DNA of 9,574 nucleotides from Verrucomicrobiota bacterium (GTDB taxonomy: Bacteria; Verrucomicrobiota; Verrucomicrobiia; Opitutales; Opitutaceae): positions 1 to 9,574 of the forward strand of contig JAURJO010000230.1 in NCBI GenBank assembly GCA_030832235.1. Direction: 5' to 3'. The notes beneath the pieces are model-generated. The model worked only from the letters and a program-made list of their open reading frames with translations. It was not told where the DNA came from and ran no database searches. The first letter of the stretch is position 1. Each line of letters begins with the position of its first letter. This document shows positions 1-6,031 of this stretch, one piece after another. Both the position numbers and the translations under genes were made by a program.

Positions 1-158
1 CCGACGTGCGCCAGCATGGCCGAGTGGGCCTTGCTGCCGGCGATGTCGAACGGCGCCAGCCGGTGGTCGAAAGAGACCGACTCGCTGAACCGCAACATGA
101 GCTCGGCGGGGCCGGCGGAAAACCGCCCGCCCCAGGTCGCTTGAGATGCCTTCGCCAT
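1..158 (-). CDS. argH: Argininosuccinate lyase, N-terminal fragment (runs off left edge)
   Basis: This gene encodes the last enzyme of arginine biosynthesis, a cytoplasmic homotetramer that splits argininosuccinate into arginine and fumarate. Only 52 codons plus two bases lie in the window. The minus strand read from the ATG at 158-156 begins MAKASQATWGGRF and continues with FSESVSFDHRLAPFDIAGS at residues 24-42. That matches the family N-terminus: a WGGRF signature near residue 10, then a stretch of the form 'F..S..FD.RLA..DI.GS', then an S/H-rich helix. The catalytic serine loop (GSSxMPxKKNP) lies beyond the window. No Shine-Dalgarno sequence precedes the ATG. The start is chosen because WGGRF sits about ten residues in, as is usual. 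The gene is divergent from the secreted-protein gene at 254. The identification rests on this short but characteristic N-terminus, and I consider it strong. Confidence 0.88.
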   Translation of the reverse strand, partial: MAKASQATWGGRFSAGPAELMLRFSESVSFDHRLAPFDIAGSKAHSAMLAHV

Positions 159-253
159 GGCCGAAACTGATGCGACCCACCCCAAAACCGCGCAACGGGA
201 AAGATACCCCGTCCGCGCTTGCCGCCCGCGCGCCACGGACGCCACTGTCCGCC
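159..253. promoter_or_regulatory. Divergent intergenic region between argH and the secreted-protein gene
   Basis: This 95-bp gap separates two divergent start codons, so by position it should hold the promoters of argH (leftward) and of the plus-strand gene at 254. I see no convincing -35/-10 pair, no clear operator palindrome and no Shine-Dalgarno sequence on either side. The call rests on gene orientation only. If the longer reading frame starting at 146 were used, it would run into argH by 13 bp and leave no gap. I reject that start because it places about 36 basic, proline-rich residues in front of a clear signal peptide. Confidence 0.3.
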
Positions 254-706
254 ATGATCCCGCGCCTCGCGGCCGCCATCCTCGCTCTCGTCGCAGCTTC
301 GCGACTTGGCGGTGCTGCGCCGGAAGCGGCGTGGCGCAAGGTCGCGATCGAGCCCACCTGGACTTCGATCTACGTCGGCACGGTCTCACTGCGCCTGCCG
401 GAATTCACCCGCAACGCCACCGGAGAATACGAGTCCACCTATGTGGCGCGCGTGCTGCCGTGGTTTTTCCAGAACGAGACCGGTCGCCTGGTGATCCGAA
501 TCCCCGATGACGATCTGCGGCGCCTCGGGCGCGGCGAGGTCATCGAATTCGCCGGCCGCGCCGTGAATCACGCCGGCGAGGAACGCACGGTGACGGGCCG
601 CGCCACCCCGGCGGACGCGGTCTCGGGCCGGATAAAGGTTCGGGTACGTGTTTCGACCAGCATTGAATTGATCTTCAACACGTCATACCGCTTCAGCGGC
701 TCATGA
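254..706 (+). CDS. Secreted beta-rich protein of unknown function (150 aa)
   Basis: I do not recognise a named domain. From the ATG at 254 the protein starts MIPRLAAAILALVAASRLGG, a typical signal peptide with a likely cleavage around residues 20-23 (GGAAP). The mature part, about 128 residues, is rich in alternating hydrophobic and polar residues that suggest beta strands: TSIYVGTVSLRLPEF at 37-51, STYVARVLPWFF at 61-72, RLVIRIP at 78-84, and the C-terminal RIKVRVRVSTSIELIFNTSY at 126-145. It has no cysteine, no lipobox and no transmembrane helix after the signal. A soluble periplasmic or surface protein is the simplest reading. The frame is open further upstream (ATG at 146), but that extension would bury the signal peptide. 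It lies 71 bp before the first sulfatase on the same strand, so co-transcription is possible but not shown. That it is a real gene is likely; its function is unknown. Confidence 0.72.
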   Translation: MIPRLAAAILALVAASRLGGAAPEAAWRKVAIEPTWTSIYVGTVSLRLPEFTRNATGEYESTYVARVLPWFFQNETGRLVIRIPDDDLRRLGRGEVIEFAGRAVNHAGEERTVTGRATPADAVSGRIKVRVRVSTSIELIFNTSYRFSGS

Positions 707-777
707 TCCGCGTGCCGCTTCGCCGCGACGCCTCTCCGCCCCTGTAACTGCCAGCAACTTCACCCCGTCTCCCCGGC

Positions 778-2097
778 ATGCGTCTCCGCGTCCTCTCCCT
801 GCTTTGCTTCGTCTCCTCGTTGCTCGGCGCCGCTGCCCCTGCCAAGCCCAACATCATCTTCATTCTCGGCGACGACGTCGGCATCGGAGACATCGCCTGC
901 ACGGGCGCCGACCGTTACAAAACCCCCAACATCGACGCCCTGGCCCGGGGCGGAACGATTTTCCGCCACGCCTACGCCGAACCGCTGTGCGGCCCGTCCC
1001 GCGCGACGATCCTGACCGGCCGCTATGTGTTTCGCACCGGCGCGACGAACCAGGACGCCACCGGACGTTTCACTCCGAAGGCGGAGACGATGATGCCAGC
1101 GATTCTGAGGCAGGCGGGTTACATCACCTCCTCCATCGGCAAGTGGGGGCAGTTGCCCCTCGGGCCGGCTGACTTCGGGTTCGACGACTATTTCCGTTTC
1201 TCCGGCAGCGGCGCCTACTGGAAGTCGCAGGGCAAGAAGGGCGAGAACGTGGAGATCAACGGCAAGAAGGTCCCGGTCGGCGAAAAGGACTACATCCCCG
1301 AGCTGATGCACACGCACCTCGTGGATTTCATGACGAAGAACCGCGCGCGGCCGTTCTACGTCTACTACTCCCTCTCCCACGTCCACACGGACATCCTGCC
1401 CACACCGGACAGCGCGCCCGACAGCAAAACGCTCTACGCCGACAACGTGGCCTATATGGACAAGCTCGTCGGCAAGCTGACGCGCGAGTTGGAGCGGCTC
1501 GGGCTGCGCGAGAAAACCCTCGTGGTGTACTTCGGCGACAACGGTACCGCGAACGGCCAGTCCGACGCCGCCACCATCGGAGGCCGCCGCCTTAACGGGT
1601 CCAAAGGCTCCATGCTCGAAGGCGGCAGCCGCGTACCGATGGTCGTGAGCTGGCCCGGCGTCACCCCCGCCGGCCGTATCGCGACCGATCTCATCGACTC
1701 CACCGATTTCGTGCCGACGTTTGCCGAGCTCGCCGGTGCGCCGCTCCCCGTCGGCAAGATCATCGACGGCCGCAGTTTCGCCCCGCAATTGCGCGGCCAA
1801 AACACCCCCGGCCGCGAATGGGTCTTCATTCAACTCGCCAAGATGTGGTACGTCGCCGACCGGCAGTGGAAACTGAATCAGGCGGGCGAGCTGTTTGACC
1901 TCTCCGACGCCCCCTTCACCGAGAAACTCGTCGCCCCGGCTGGTGCTCCTCCCGCAGCCCTCGCGGCCCGCGCGCGGCTACAGGCCGCGCTGGACCAGCT
2001 GAATCCGGCGGGTGGGTTTGTCGACGACGGCGACGGCACCGGCCGTCACGCCAACCGCGAGGAAAACCGCGCCAACCGTAAGAAAAAGCCCAACTGA
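778..2097 (+). CDS. Type I (formylglycine-dependent) sulfatase, arylsulfatase-A-like, exported
   Basis: The enzyme should hydrolyse a sulfate ester in the periplasm or outside the cell. The signal peptide spans about residues 1-20 (MRLRVLSLLCFVSSLLGAAA). The sulfatase fold follows with its calcium site (GDD at 31-33) and the signature CGPSRATILTGRY at 71-83, in which Cys71 is the residue oxidised to formylglycine. His201 (SLSHVH), Asp254-Asn255 (GDNG) and Lys276 (GSKGSMLEGG) fit the other conserved active-site positions. An oddity is that the usual GKWH motif reads GKWGQ at 121-125, so the sulfate-site histidine is glycine. The C-terminus has a basic tail (NRANRKKKPN), common in such proteins from Planctomycetota and Verrucomicrobiota. 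At 439 residues it is a little shorter than many relatives but looks complete. No Shine-Dalgarno sequence is visible; the start is set by the signal peptide. The next sulfatase starts 8 bp downstream. Maturation needs a formylglycine-generating enzyme or radical-SAM maturase not present here. The substrate cannot be read from the sequence. Confidence 0.93.
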   Translation: MRLRVLSLLCFVSSLLGAAAPAKPNIIFILGDDVGIGDIACTGADRYKTPNIDALARGGTIFRHAYAEPLCGPSRATILTGRYVFRTGATNQDATGRFTPKAETMMPAILRQAGYITSSIGKWGQLPLGPADFGFDDYFRFSGSGAYWKSQGKKGENVEINGKKVPVGEKDYIPELMHTHLVDFMTKNRARPFYVYYSLSHVHTDILPTPDSAPDSKTLYADNVAYMDKLVGKLTRELERLGLREKTLVVYFGDNGTANGQSDAATIGGRRLNGSKGSMLEGGSRVPMVVSWPGVTPAGRIATDLIDSTDFVPTFAELAGAPLPVGKIIDGRSFAPQLRGQNTPGREWVFIQLAKMWYVADRQWKLNQAGELFDLSDAPFTEKLVAPAGAPPAALAARARLQAALDQLNPAGGFVDDGDGTGRHANREENRANRKKKPN

Positions 2098-2105
2098 CCT
2101 TTTCC

Positions 2106-3602
2106 ATGAACTATCCCCGCCTCCTCGCCCTTGCCCTGCTCGCGCTCGGAGCCGCCACCCTGCGGGCGGCCGACCGGCCCAACGTTCTCTTCATCGCCGT
2201 CGACGACCTGCGGCCGGAGTTCGGAGCCTACGGCGCCAATTACGTCAAAAGCCCCAACCTCGACCGCCTCGCCCGCTCCGGCGTGACGTTTCATCGCGCC
2301 TATTGCCAACAGGCGGTGTGCTCCCCCACCCGCTCGAGCCTTTTGACGGGTACCCGTCCCGACACCACCAAGGTCTGGGACCTCGTCACGCATTTCCGCA
2401 CTGCCCTGCCCGACGTCGTCACCCTGCCCCAGCACTTCAAGAACAACGGCTATTTCGTGCAGGGCATGGGCAAGATCTACCATGGCGGTTTCGACGACCC
2501 TGTTTCCTGGTCCGTGCCGTGGCAGACCCCGAAGGCGCAGACCTACGGTCACCCGGAGAACAACCGTTACGGCCGGCCCGGAACGGATCCCGACGACGCC
2601 AAGGGCGAGAAGGCAGGCGCGAAGAAGAAGTCGGCCGAAAAGCGAAACTCCCGCGGCCCCGCCTTCGAGGGCGCCGATGTGCCCGACAATACCTTCCAGG
2701 ACGGCAAGGTCGCCGAGCTCGCGGTCGCGACCCTGCGCGAGATGAAGGCGAAGCAACAGCCCTTCTTCCTCGCGGTGGGCTTCGTGAAACCGCACCTGCC
2801 GTTCGTGGCGCCGAAGAAATACTGGGACCTCTACGACCCCGCCAAAATCCAGCTCGCGCCCAACAAGTATCGCCCGAAAGACGCGCCGGATTACTCCATT
2901 CTGCCGGGCGGGGAGCTGCGTAGCTACAAGGACATACCCGAGTCATCGATCCCCGACGACCTCGCGCGCCAATTGAAGCACGGCTACTACGCGGCGATCA
3001 GTTACATGGACGCCCAGCTCGGCAAGGTCCTCGACGAGTTGGAGCGACTGGGACTCCGCGAAAAAACCATCGTGGTCCTGTGGGGCGACCACGGCTGGAA
3101 GCTCGGAGAGCACGACGCCTGGTGCAAACACAGCAATAGCGAGAACGACACCAACGGCGCGCTGCTGCTTTCCGCACCCGGCCTGAAGACGGCCGGTGCC
3201 CACTCCCGCTCCATCGTGGAATTCGTCGACATTTACCCGACGTTGGCCGATCTCGCCGGCCTCCCGCTTCCCAAACACCTCGAGGGGATCAGCTTCAAGC
3301 CGGTGCTGGAAAATCCAGGCCGGACCTGGAAACAGGCAGCCTTTAGCCAGTATCCGCGCCCCGGCAGTAAATCGGGCTCCGGCCAGTTGATGGGCTATTC
3401 GATGCGCACCGAGCGTCACCGCTTCACGGTCTGGGTAGCCCGGAATGACGCTTCCAAAGTCGAGACCATCGAGCTTTACGACCACACCATCGACCCGCAG
3501 GAAAATCAGAACCTCGCCGGCCGGAAGGAAAACGCGGCCCTCGTGGAAAAACTGATGGTTCAGTGGAAGGCGGGCTGGCGCGGCGCGCTGCCGAAGTCCT
3601 GA
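2106..3602 (+). CDS. Type I sulfatase, iduronate-2-sulfatase-like, exported
   Basis: This is a second exported sulfatase of a different subfamily. Residues 1-22 form a signal peptide ending in LRAAD. The metal site is VDD at 32-34, and the formylglycine signature is VCSPTRSSLLTG at 71-82 with Cys72 as the nucleophile precursor. Further active-site elements are GKIYH (122-126), KPH (228-230), GDHGWKLGEH (327-336) and WCKHSN (339-344, Lys341). The pattern 'VDDLRPE..AYG' near the N-terminus and GKIYH in place of GKWH are typical of the iduronate-2-sulfatase group. A low-complexity Lys/Asp-rich insert at about residues 159-182 precedes RGPAFEGADV. Its length of 498 is normal for the group. It starts 8 bp after the upstream sulfatase stop, so translational coupling in one operon is likely, although no Shine-Dalgarno sequence is seen. 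The name reflects homology only. In bacteria of this kind members may act on marine or host sulfated glycans, and iduronate need not be the substrate. Confidence 0.94.
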   Translation: MNYPRLLALALLALGAATLRAADRPNVLFIAVDDLRPEFGAYGANYVKSPNLDRLARSGVTFHRAYCQQAVCSPTRSSLLTGTRPDTTKVWDLVTHFRTALPDVVTLPQHFKNNGYFVQGMGKIYHGGFDDPVSWSVPWQTPKAQTYGHPENNRYGRPGTDPDDAKGEKAGAKKKSAEKRNSRGPAFEGADVPDNTFQDGKVAELAVATLREMKAKQQPFFLAVGFVKPHLPFVAPKKYWDLYDPAKIQLAPNKYRPKDAPDYSILPGGELRSYKDIPESSIPDDLARQLKHGYYAAISYMDAQLGKVLDELERLGLREKTIVVLWGDHGWKLGEHDAWCKHSNSENDTNGALLLSAPGLKTAGAHSRSIVEFVDIYPTLADLAGLPLPKHLEGISFKPVLENPGRTWKQAAFSQYPRPGSKSGSGQLMGYSMRTERHRFTVWVARNDASKVETIELYDHTIDPQENQNLAGRKENAALVEKLMVQWKAGWRGALPKS

Positions 3603-3605
3603 TCT

Positions 3606-3639
3606 TAAGTCGCCGGACCGGAACCGGACCGGCGACTTA
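3606..3639. terminator. Hairpin between convergent operons, probable bidirectional terminator
   Basis: The arms TAAGTCGCCGG (3606-3616) and CCGGCGACTTA (3629-3639) are perfect 11-bp reverse complements. Inside, after an A-A mismatch, CCG and CGG can add three more pairs closing a GAAC loop. The hairpin starts 3 bp after the stop of the iduronate-type sulfatase and lies 17 bp beyond the stop of the leftward TolC-like gene, so it is placed to serve both transcripts. There is no long T-run on either side (ATCTCTCC rightward, AGATC leftward), so intrinsic efficiency is uncertain. This could also be an mRNA 3'-end stabiliser. Confidence 0.7.
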
Positions 3640-3656
3640 TCTCTCCCCATCCGACG

Positions 3657-4973
3657 TCAGCCGCCGGTCGCGTGCTTCAACGCGTACTGCGCCTGATTGT
3701 GCTCGGCGACGATCGCGAGGTAGTCGCGGCGCGCGCGGGCGAGCTCCTCCTCGGCTTGGATATCCTCGAGCACCGCGCTCACGCCGGTGTCGCGGCGCTG
3801 ACGCGATAGGCGCGCGGTCTGGTCCGCCGCCTCCAGCGCTTTGCGCGATAGCTCAACCTGCGTCGCAAGGGACCGCACGCGCACGTGCTGCTCGACGACC
3901 TGACGTCGGATCAGGTCGCGCACACGCTCCTGCTCGAGCGCCACTTGACGCTCCCGCGACGCGGCCTCTCGCTGCCGGTTTGTGTCGAAAATTCCGCCGG
4001 GGCCCACCCGCCAGCTGAGCCCGATCGCGTAGTCGCCGCTGTAACCCCAATCGCGGGTCACGCCCGAACCGGAGGGACCGCCACCCAGACCGCCGAAACT
4101 CGCCTGCGCGCCGACCGTCGGCACGAGAGGCGCGACCTCCGAACCACGGCGCAACGTGCGCGCCGCCTCCAGGCGCCCGGCGGCCTCGTCCAACTCCGGG
4201 CGGGCCACCAAAGCCCGCGCCACCAATGGCCCCGCCGAATCCGTGGTCTCCACGACCGTGATCGGCGCCAACTCGGCATCGGCCGCGGTGAGTTCCACCG
4301 CCGGGTCGAGGCGGAGAATTTCCGCCAGGCGGGCCGCCGCCATGCGTTGCTCGGCTTTGGCGCGGGAAACCGCGAGGTTCGCGCGCTCCGCCGCCGCCTG
4401 CACCCGCGTCGCGTCACCTTTGAAAGAGAGTCCGGCGGAAGTCGTGGCGGCGATCTGCTCGGCGTGACGCGCAGCCACGCGGGCCGACTCCTCGGCGACC
4501 GCGACCGCGGCACGCGCACGCGCCAGGTCGAAATAGGCCACCGCGGCCCGCAACGCGGCATCGCGCTGGCGGCCCGCCAAGGCCGCCTCGGCCGCGCGCA
4601 CGTGCTGGCGCGCCGCCAACTCCTGAAAACGTGCCTCGCCCAGCTCCAACTGTGCGTTCAAAGCCACTCCCGCCGCGAAGGACTGCTTGTCGGCGTCGAT
4701 CACCGGACCGTTGACGGCCTGCACGTTGGCGTCGTGACGCCGCACCACCAGCGAGGGTGTGATCCACGGGAAGAACCGGGCCTTGGCCACATCTCCCGAC
4801 GCTCGCGCCTCGGCCACCTTCTCCCGAGCGATACTTACCTCCAGGTTGTCCGCGCCGGCGAGGCGCAGCGCCGTGGGCAGATCGATCGGACCACCGGCGG
4901 TCTGCGCGCGCACCATTCCGGCGCCCGCCAGCAGACCGGCGATCAGAAAACGCTTCGAGCCGTGGGTCTTCAT
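3657..4973 (-). CDS. TolC-family outer-membrane efflux protein
   Basis: This is the outer-membrane channel of a tripartite efflux pump, a trimeric beta-barrel with a long periplasmic alpha-helical tunnel. A signal peptide covers residues 1-23 (MKTHGSKRFLIAGLLAGAGM, then VRA-Q). Two repeated outer-membrane efflux domains follow. The first (about 29-225) starts IDLPTALRLAGADNLEVSIAR and has long alanine- and arginine-rich helices. The second (about 246-435) contains the conserved ARPEL at 257-261, strand-like GLSWRVGPGGIFD at 318-330, and a final helix pair with RQRRDTGVSAVLEDIQAEEE at 391-410. There is no cysteine at the cleavage site, so it is not a lipoprotein of the OprM type. Its 438 residues are typical. 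It is the last gene of the operon. Its ATG overlaps the adaptor stop as ATGA, and it is the only gene here with a clear Shine-Dalgarno sequence (GGAGG at 4978-4982). Confidence 0.93.
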   Translation of the reverse strand: MKTHGSKRFLIAGLLAGAGMVRAQTAGGPIDLPTALRLAGADNLEVSIAREKVAEARASGDVAKARFFPWITPSLVVRRHDANVQAVNGPVIDADKQSFAAGVALNAQLELGEARFQELAARQHVRAAEAALAGRQRDAALRAAVAYFDLARARAAVAVAEESARVAARHAEQIAATTSAGLSFKGDATRVQAAAERANLAVSRAKAEQRMAAARLAEILRLDPAVELTAADAELAPITVVETTDSAGPLVARALVARPELDEAAGRLEAARTLRRGSEVAPLVPTVGAQASFGGLGGGPSGSGVTRDWGYSGDYAIGLSWRVGPGGIFDTNRQREAASRERQVALEQERVRDLIRRQVVEQHVRVRSLATQVELSRKALEAADQTARLSRQRRDTGVSAVLEDIQAEEELARARRDYLAIVAEHNQAQYALKHATGG

Positions 4974-6013
4974 TTCGCCTCCACCGCCGTCACGGCCTGA
5001 CCTTGGGTGAGAGCAACCTTGCCGGGGATCAGCACCCGGGCCCCGGCGGGCAGGCCCTCGAGGATCTCCACATCGGTGCCGTCGTTGAAGCCGTACTTCA
5101 CCGGCACGCGGTTCGCCTTTCCGTCCACGAGGAGGAAGAGAAAACCCGCCGCCTTCTCGCGCACCAGCGCGGCGGCCGGCACCAGCTGCGCATCGCGATG
5201 CAGTTCCACGCCGATGCGGGCGTTGACATACATTCCCGGCCGCAAAGTGCCGTCGGCGTTAGGTAGGTCGGCCTCCACCGCCAGGGTGCGGGTGCGCTCA
5301 TCCAGCGCGCCGGAGTGGCGACTCACTTTTCCCCGGAAAACCCGGCCCGGCAGGGCGTCGGATGAAAGGACGACGGGCTGTCCCGTCGCGACGCGGGCGG
5401 CCTCGGCCTCCGGGACCGCAATCACCGCACGCACCACCGAGTGATCGACGATCGAGACAATCGCGGCAGCGGCAGCGTTGGCGCCAGCGGTGGCGGCCGG
5501 AACAAACGCGCCCGGGTCGGCATGCCGGGTTGTCACCACGCCCGCGAACGGCGCGGTGATTTTACCGTACGCGAGCAGAGCCGCGTTCTGCCGCAGGGCG
5601 GCCTCGGCGACCGCCAGGCGCCCGGCCGCGGCATCGACCGATTGCGGCGTGACGAGATCGGGCGCCTTGGCCTGGGCCGCTTTGAGGCGGTCAACTTCGG
5701 CCCGCGCCACGCGCACCTCCGCCTCATGGCGGGCGCGCTCGGCGGCGAGTTCAGGCAGGTCCAGCTCGGCGAGCACCTGGCCGGCCTTCACCACGTCACC
5801 TCGATCGACGGAGATGGCACGCAGGTAACCCGCCACCTTCGCGTGGAGCGTCACCTGTTGGTTGGCGCGCAGGGATCCCGGCAACGCGACAAAGCGGTGG
5901 ATATCGCCGCGGCGCGGGCTGGTCGCCGGCACTTCCGGCGCGAGCTGGGCCGCGGAAAGGAGCGCGGCGGAACCAACGAGCGCGCCGCAGAAGAGGAATC
6001 GAATTGGGAGCAT
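4970..6013 (-). CDS. RND efflux periplasmic adaptor (membrane fusion protein, HlyD/AcrA type)
   Basis: This periplasmic protein links the RND permease to the outer-membrane channel. A signal peptide spans about residues 1-22 (FLFCGALVGSAALLSAA). Cys9 is not in a lipobox, so I expect signal peptidase I cleavage and no lipid anchor. Domain order is as in the family: first lipoyl half at about 52-86 (VAGYLRAISVDRGDVVKAGQ), a fairly short coiled-coil hairpin at about 87-147, second lipoyl half at 149-170 (YGKITAPFAGVV), beta-barrel at about 190-270 (GTLRPGMYVNARI at 255-267), and a membrane-proximal domain at about 271-345. The RTRTLAVEADLPN segment (240-252) and the LRPGM motif are typical of adaptors paired with RND pumps. 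It begins 18 bp after the permease stop and ends in a 4-nt overlap with the TolC-like gene. The leader TCCCCCAACTTTTCCGCC has no Shine-Dalgarno sequence, so translation may depend on coupling to the permease. Confidence 0.94.
   Translation of the reverse strand: MLPIRFLFCGALVGSAALLSAAQLAPEVPATSPRRGDIHRFVALPGSLRANQQVTLHAKVAGYLRAISVDRGDVVKAGQVLAELDLPELAAERARHEAEVRVARAEVDRLKAAQAKAPDLVTPQSVDAAAGRLAVAEAALRQNAALLAYGKITAPFAGVVTTRHADPGAFVPAATAGANAAAAAIVSIVDHSVVRAVIAVPEAEAARVATGQPVVLSSDALPGRVFRGKVSRHSGALDERTRTLAVEADLPNADGTLRPGMYVNARIGVELHRDAQLVPAAALVREKAAGFLFLLVDGKANRVPVKYGFNDGTDVEILEGLPAGARVLIPGKVALTQGQAVTAVEAK
4978..4982 (-). promoter_or_regulatory. Shine-Dalgarno sequence of the TolC-like gene
   Basis: On the minus strand GGAGG lies 4 nt upstream of the ATG at 4973, inside the last codons of the adaptor gene (GTG GAG GCG AAA TGA). 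The spacing is slightly short but workable. Together with the ATGA overlap it supports re-initiation or coupled translation and fixes the start of the channel gene. It is the only clear site of this kind among the seven genes here. Confidence 0.6.
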
Positions 6014-6031
6014 GGCGGAAAAGTTGGGGGA

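Noticed and set aside
146..253. Upstream extension of the secreted protein to the ATG at 146
   Set aside because: It would put 36 basic, proline-rich residues before a clean signal peptide and overlap the argH start by 13 bp.
760..1833. Minus-strand open frame (357 codons) opposite the first sulfatase
   Set aside because: It is a shadow of a well-supported sulfatase gene. The product has no recognisable domain.
1486..3077. Shared segment ELERLGLREKT in both sulfatases as evidence of gene conversion or recent duplication
   Set aside because: The DNA differs at many synonymous positions (for example CGG/CGA, CTC/CTG, GGG/GGA), and the motif is a general family feature just before the GD(N/H)G active-site strand.
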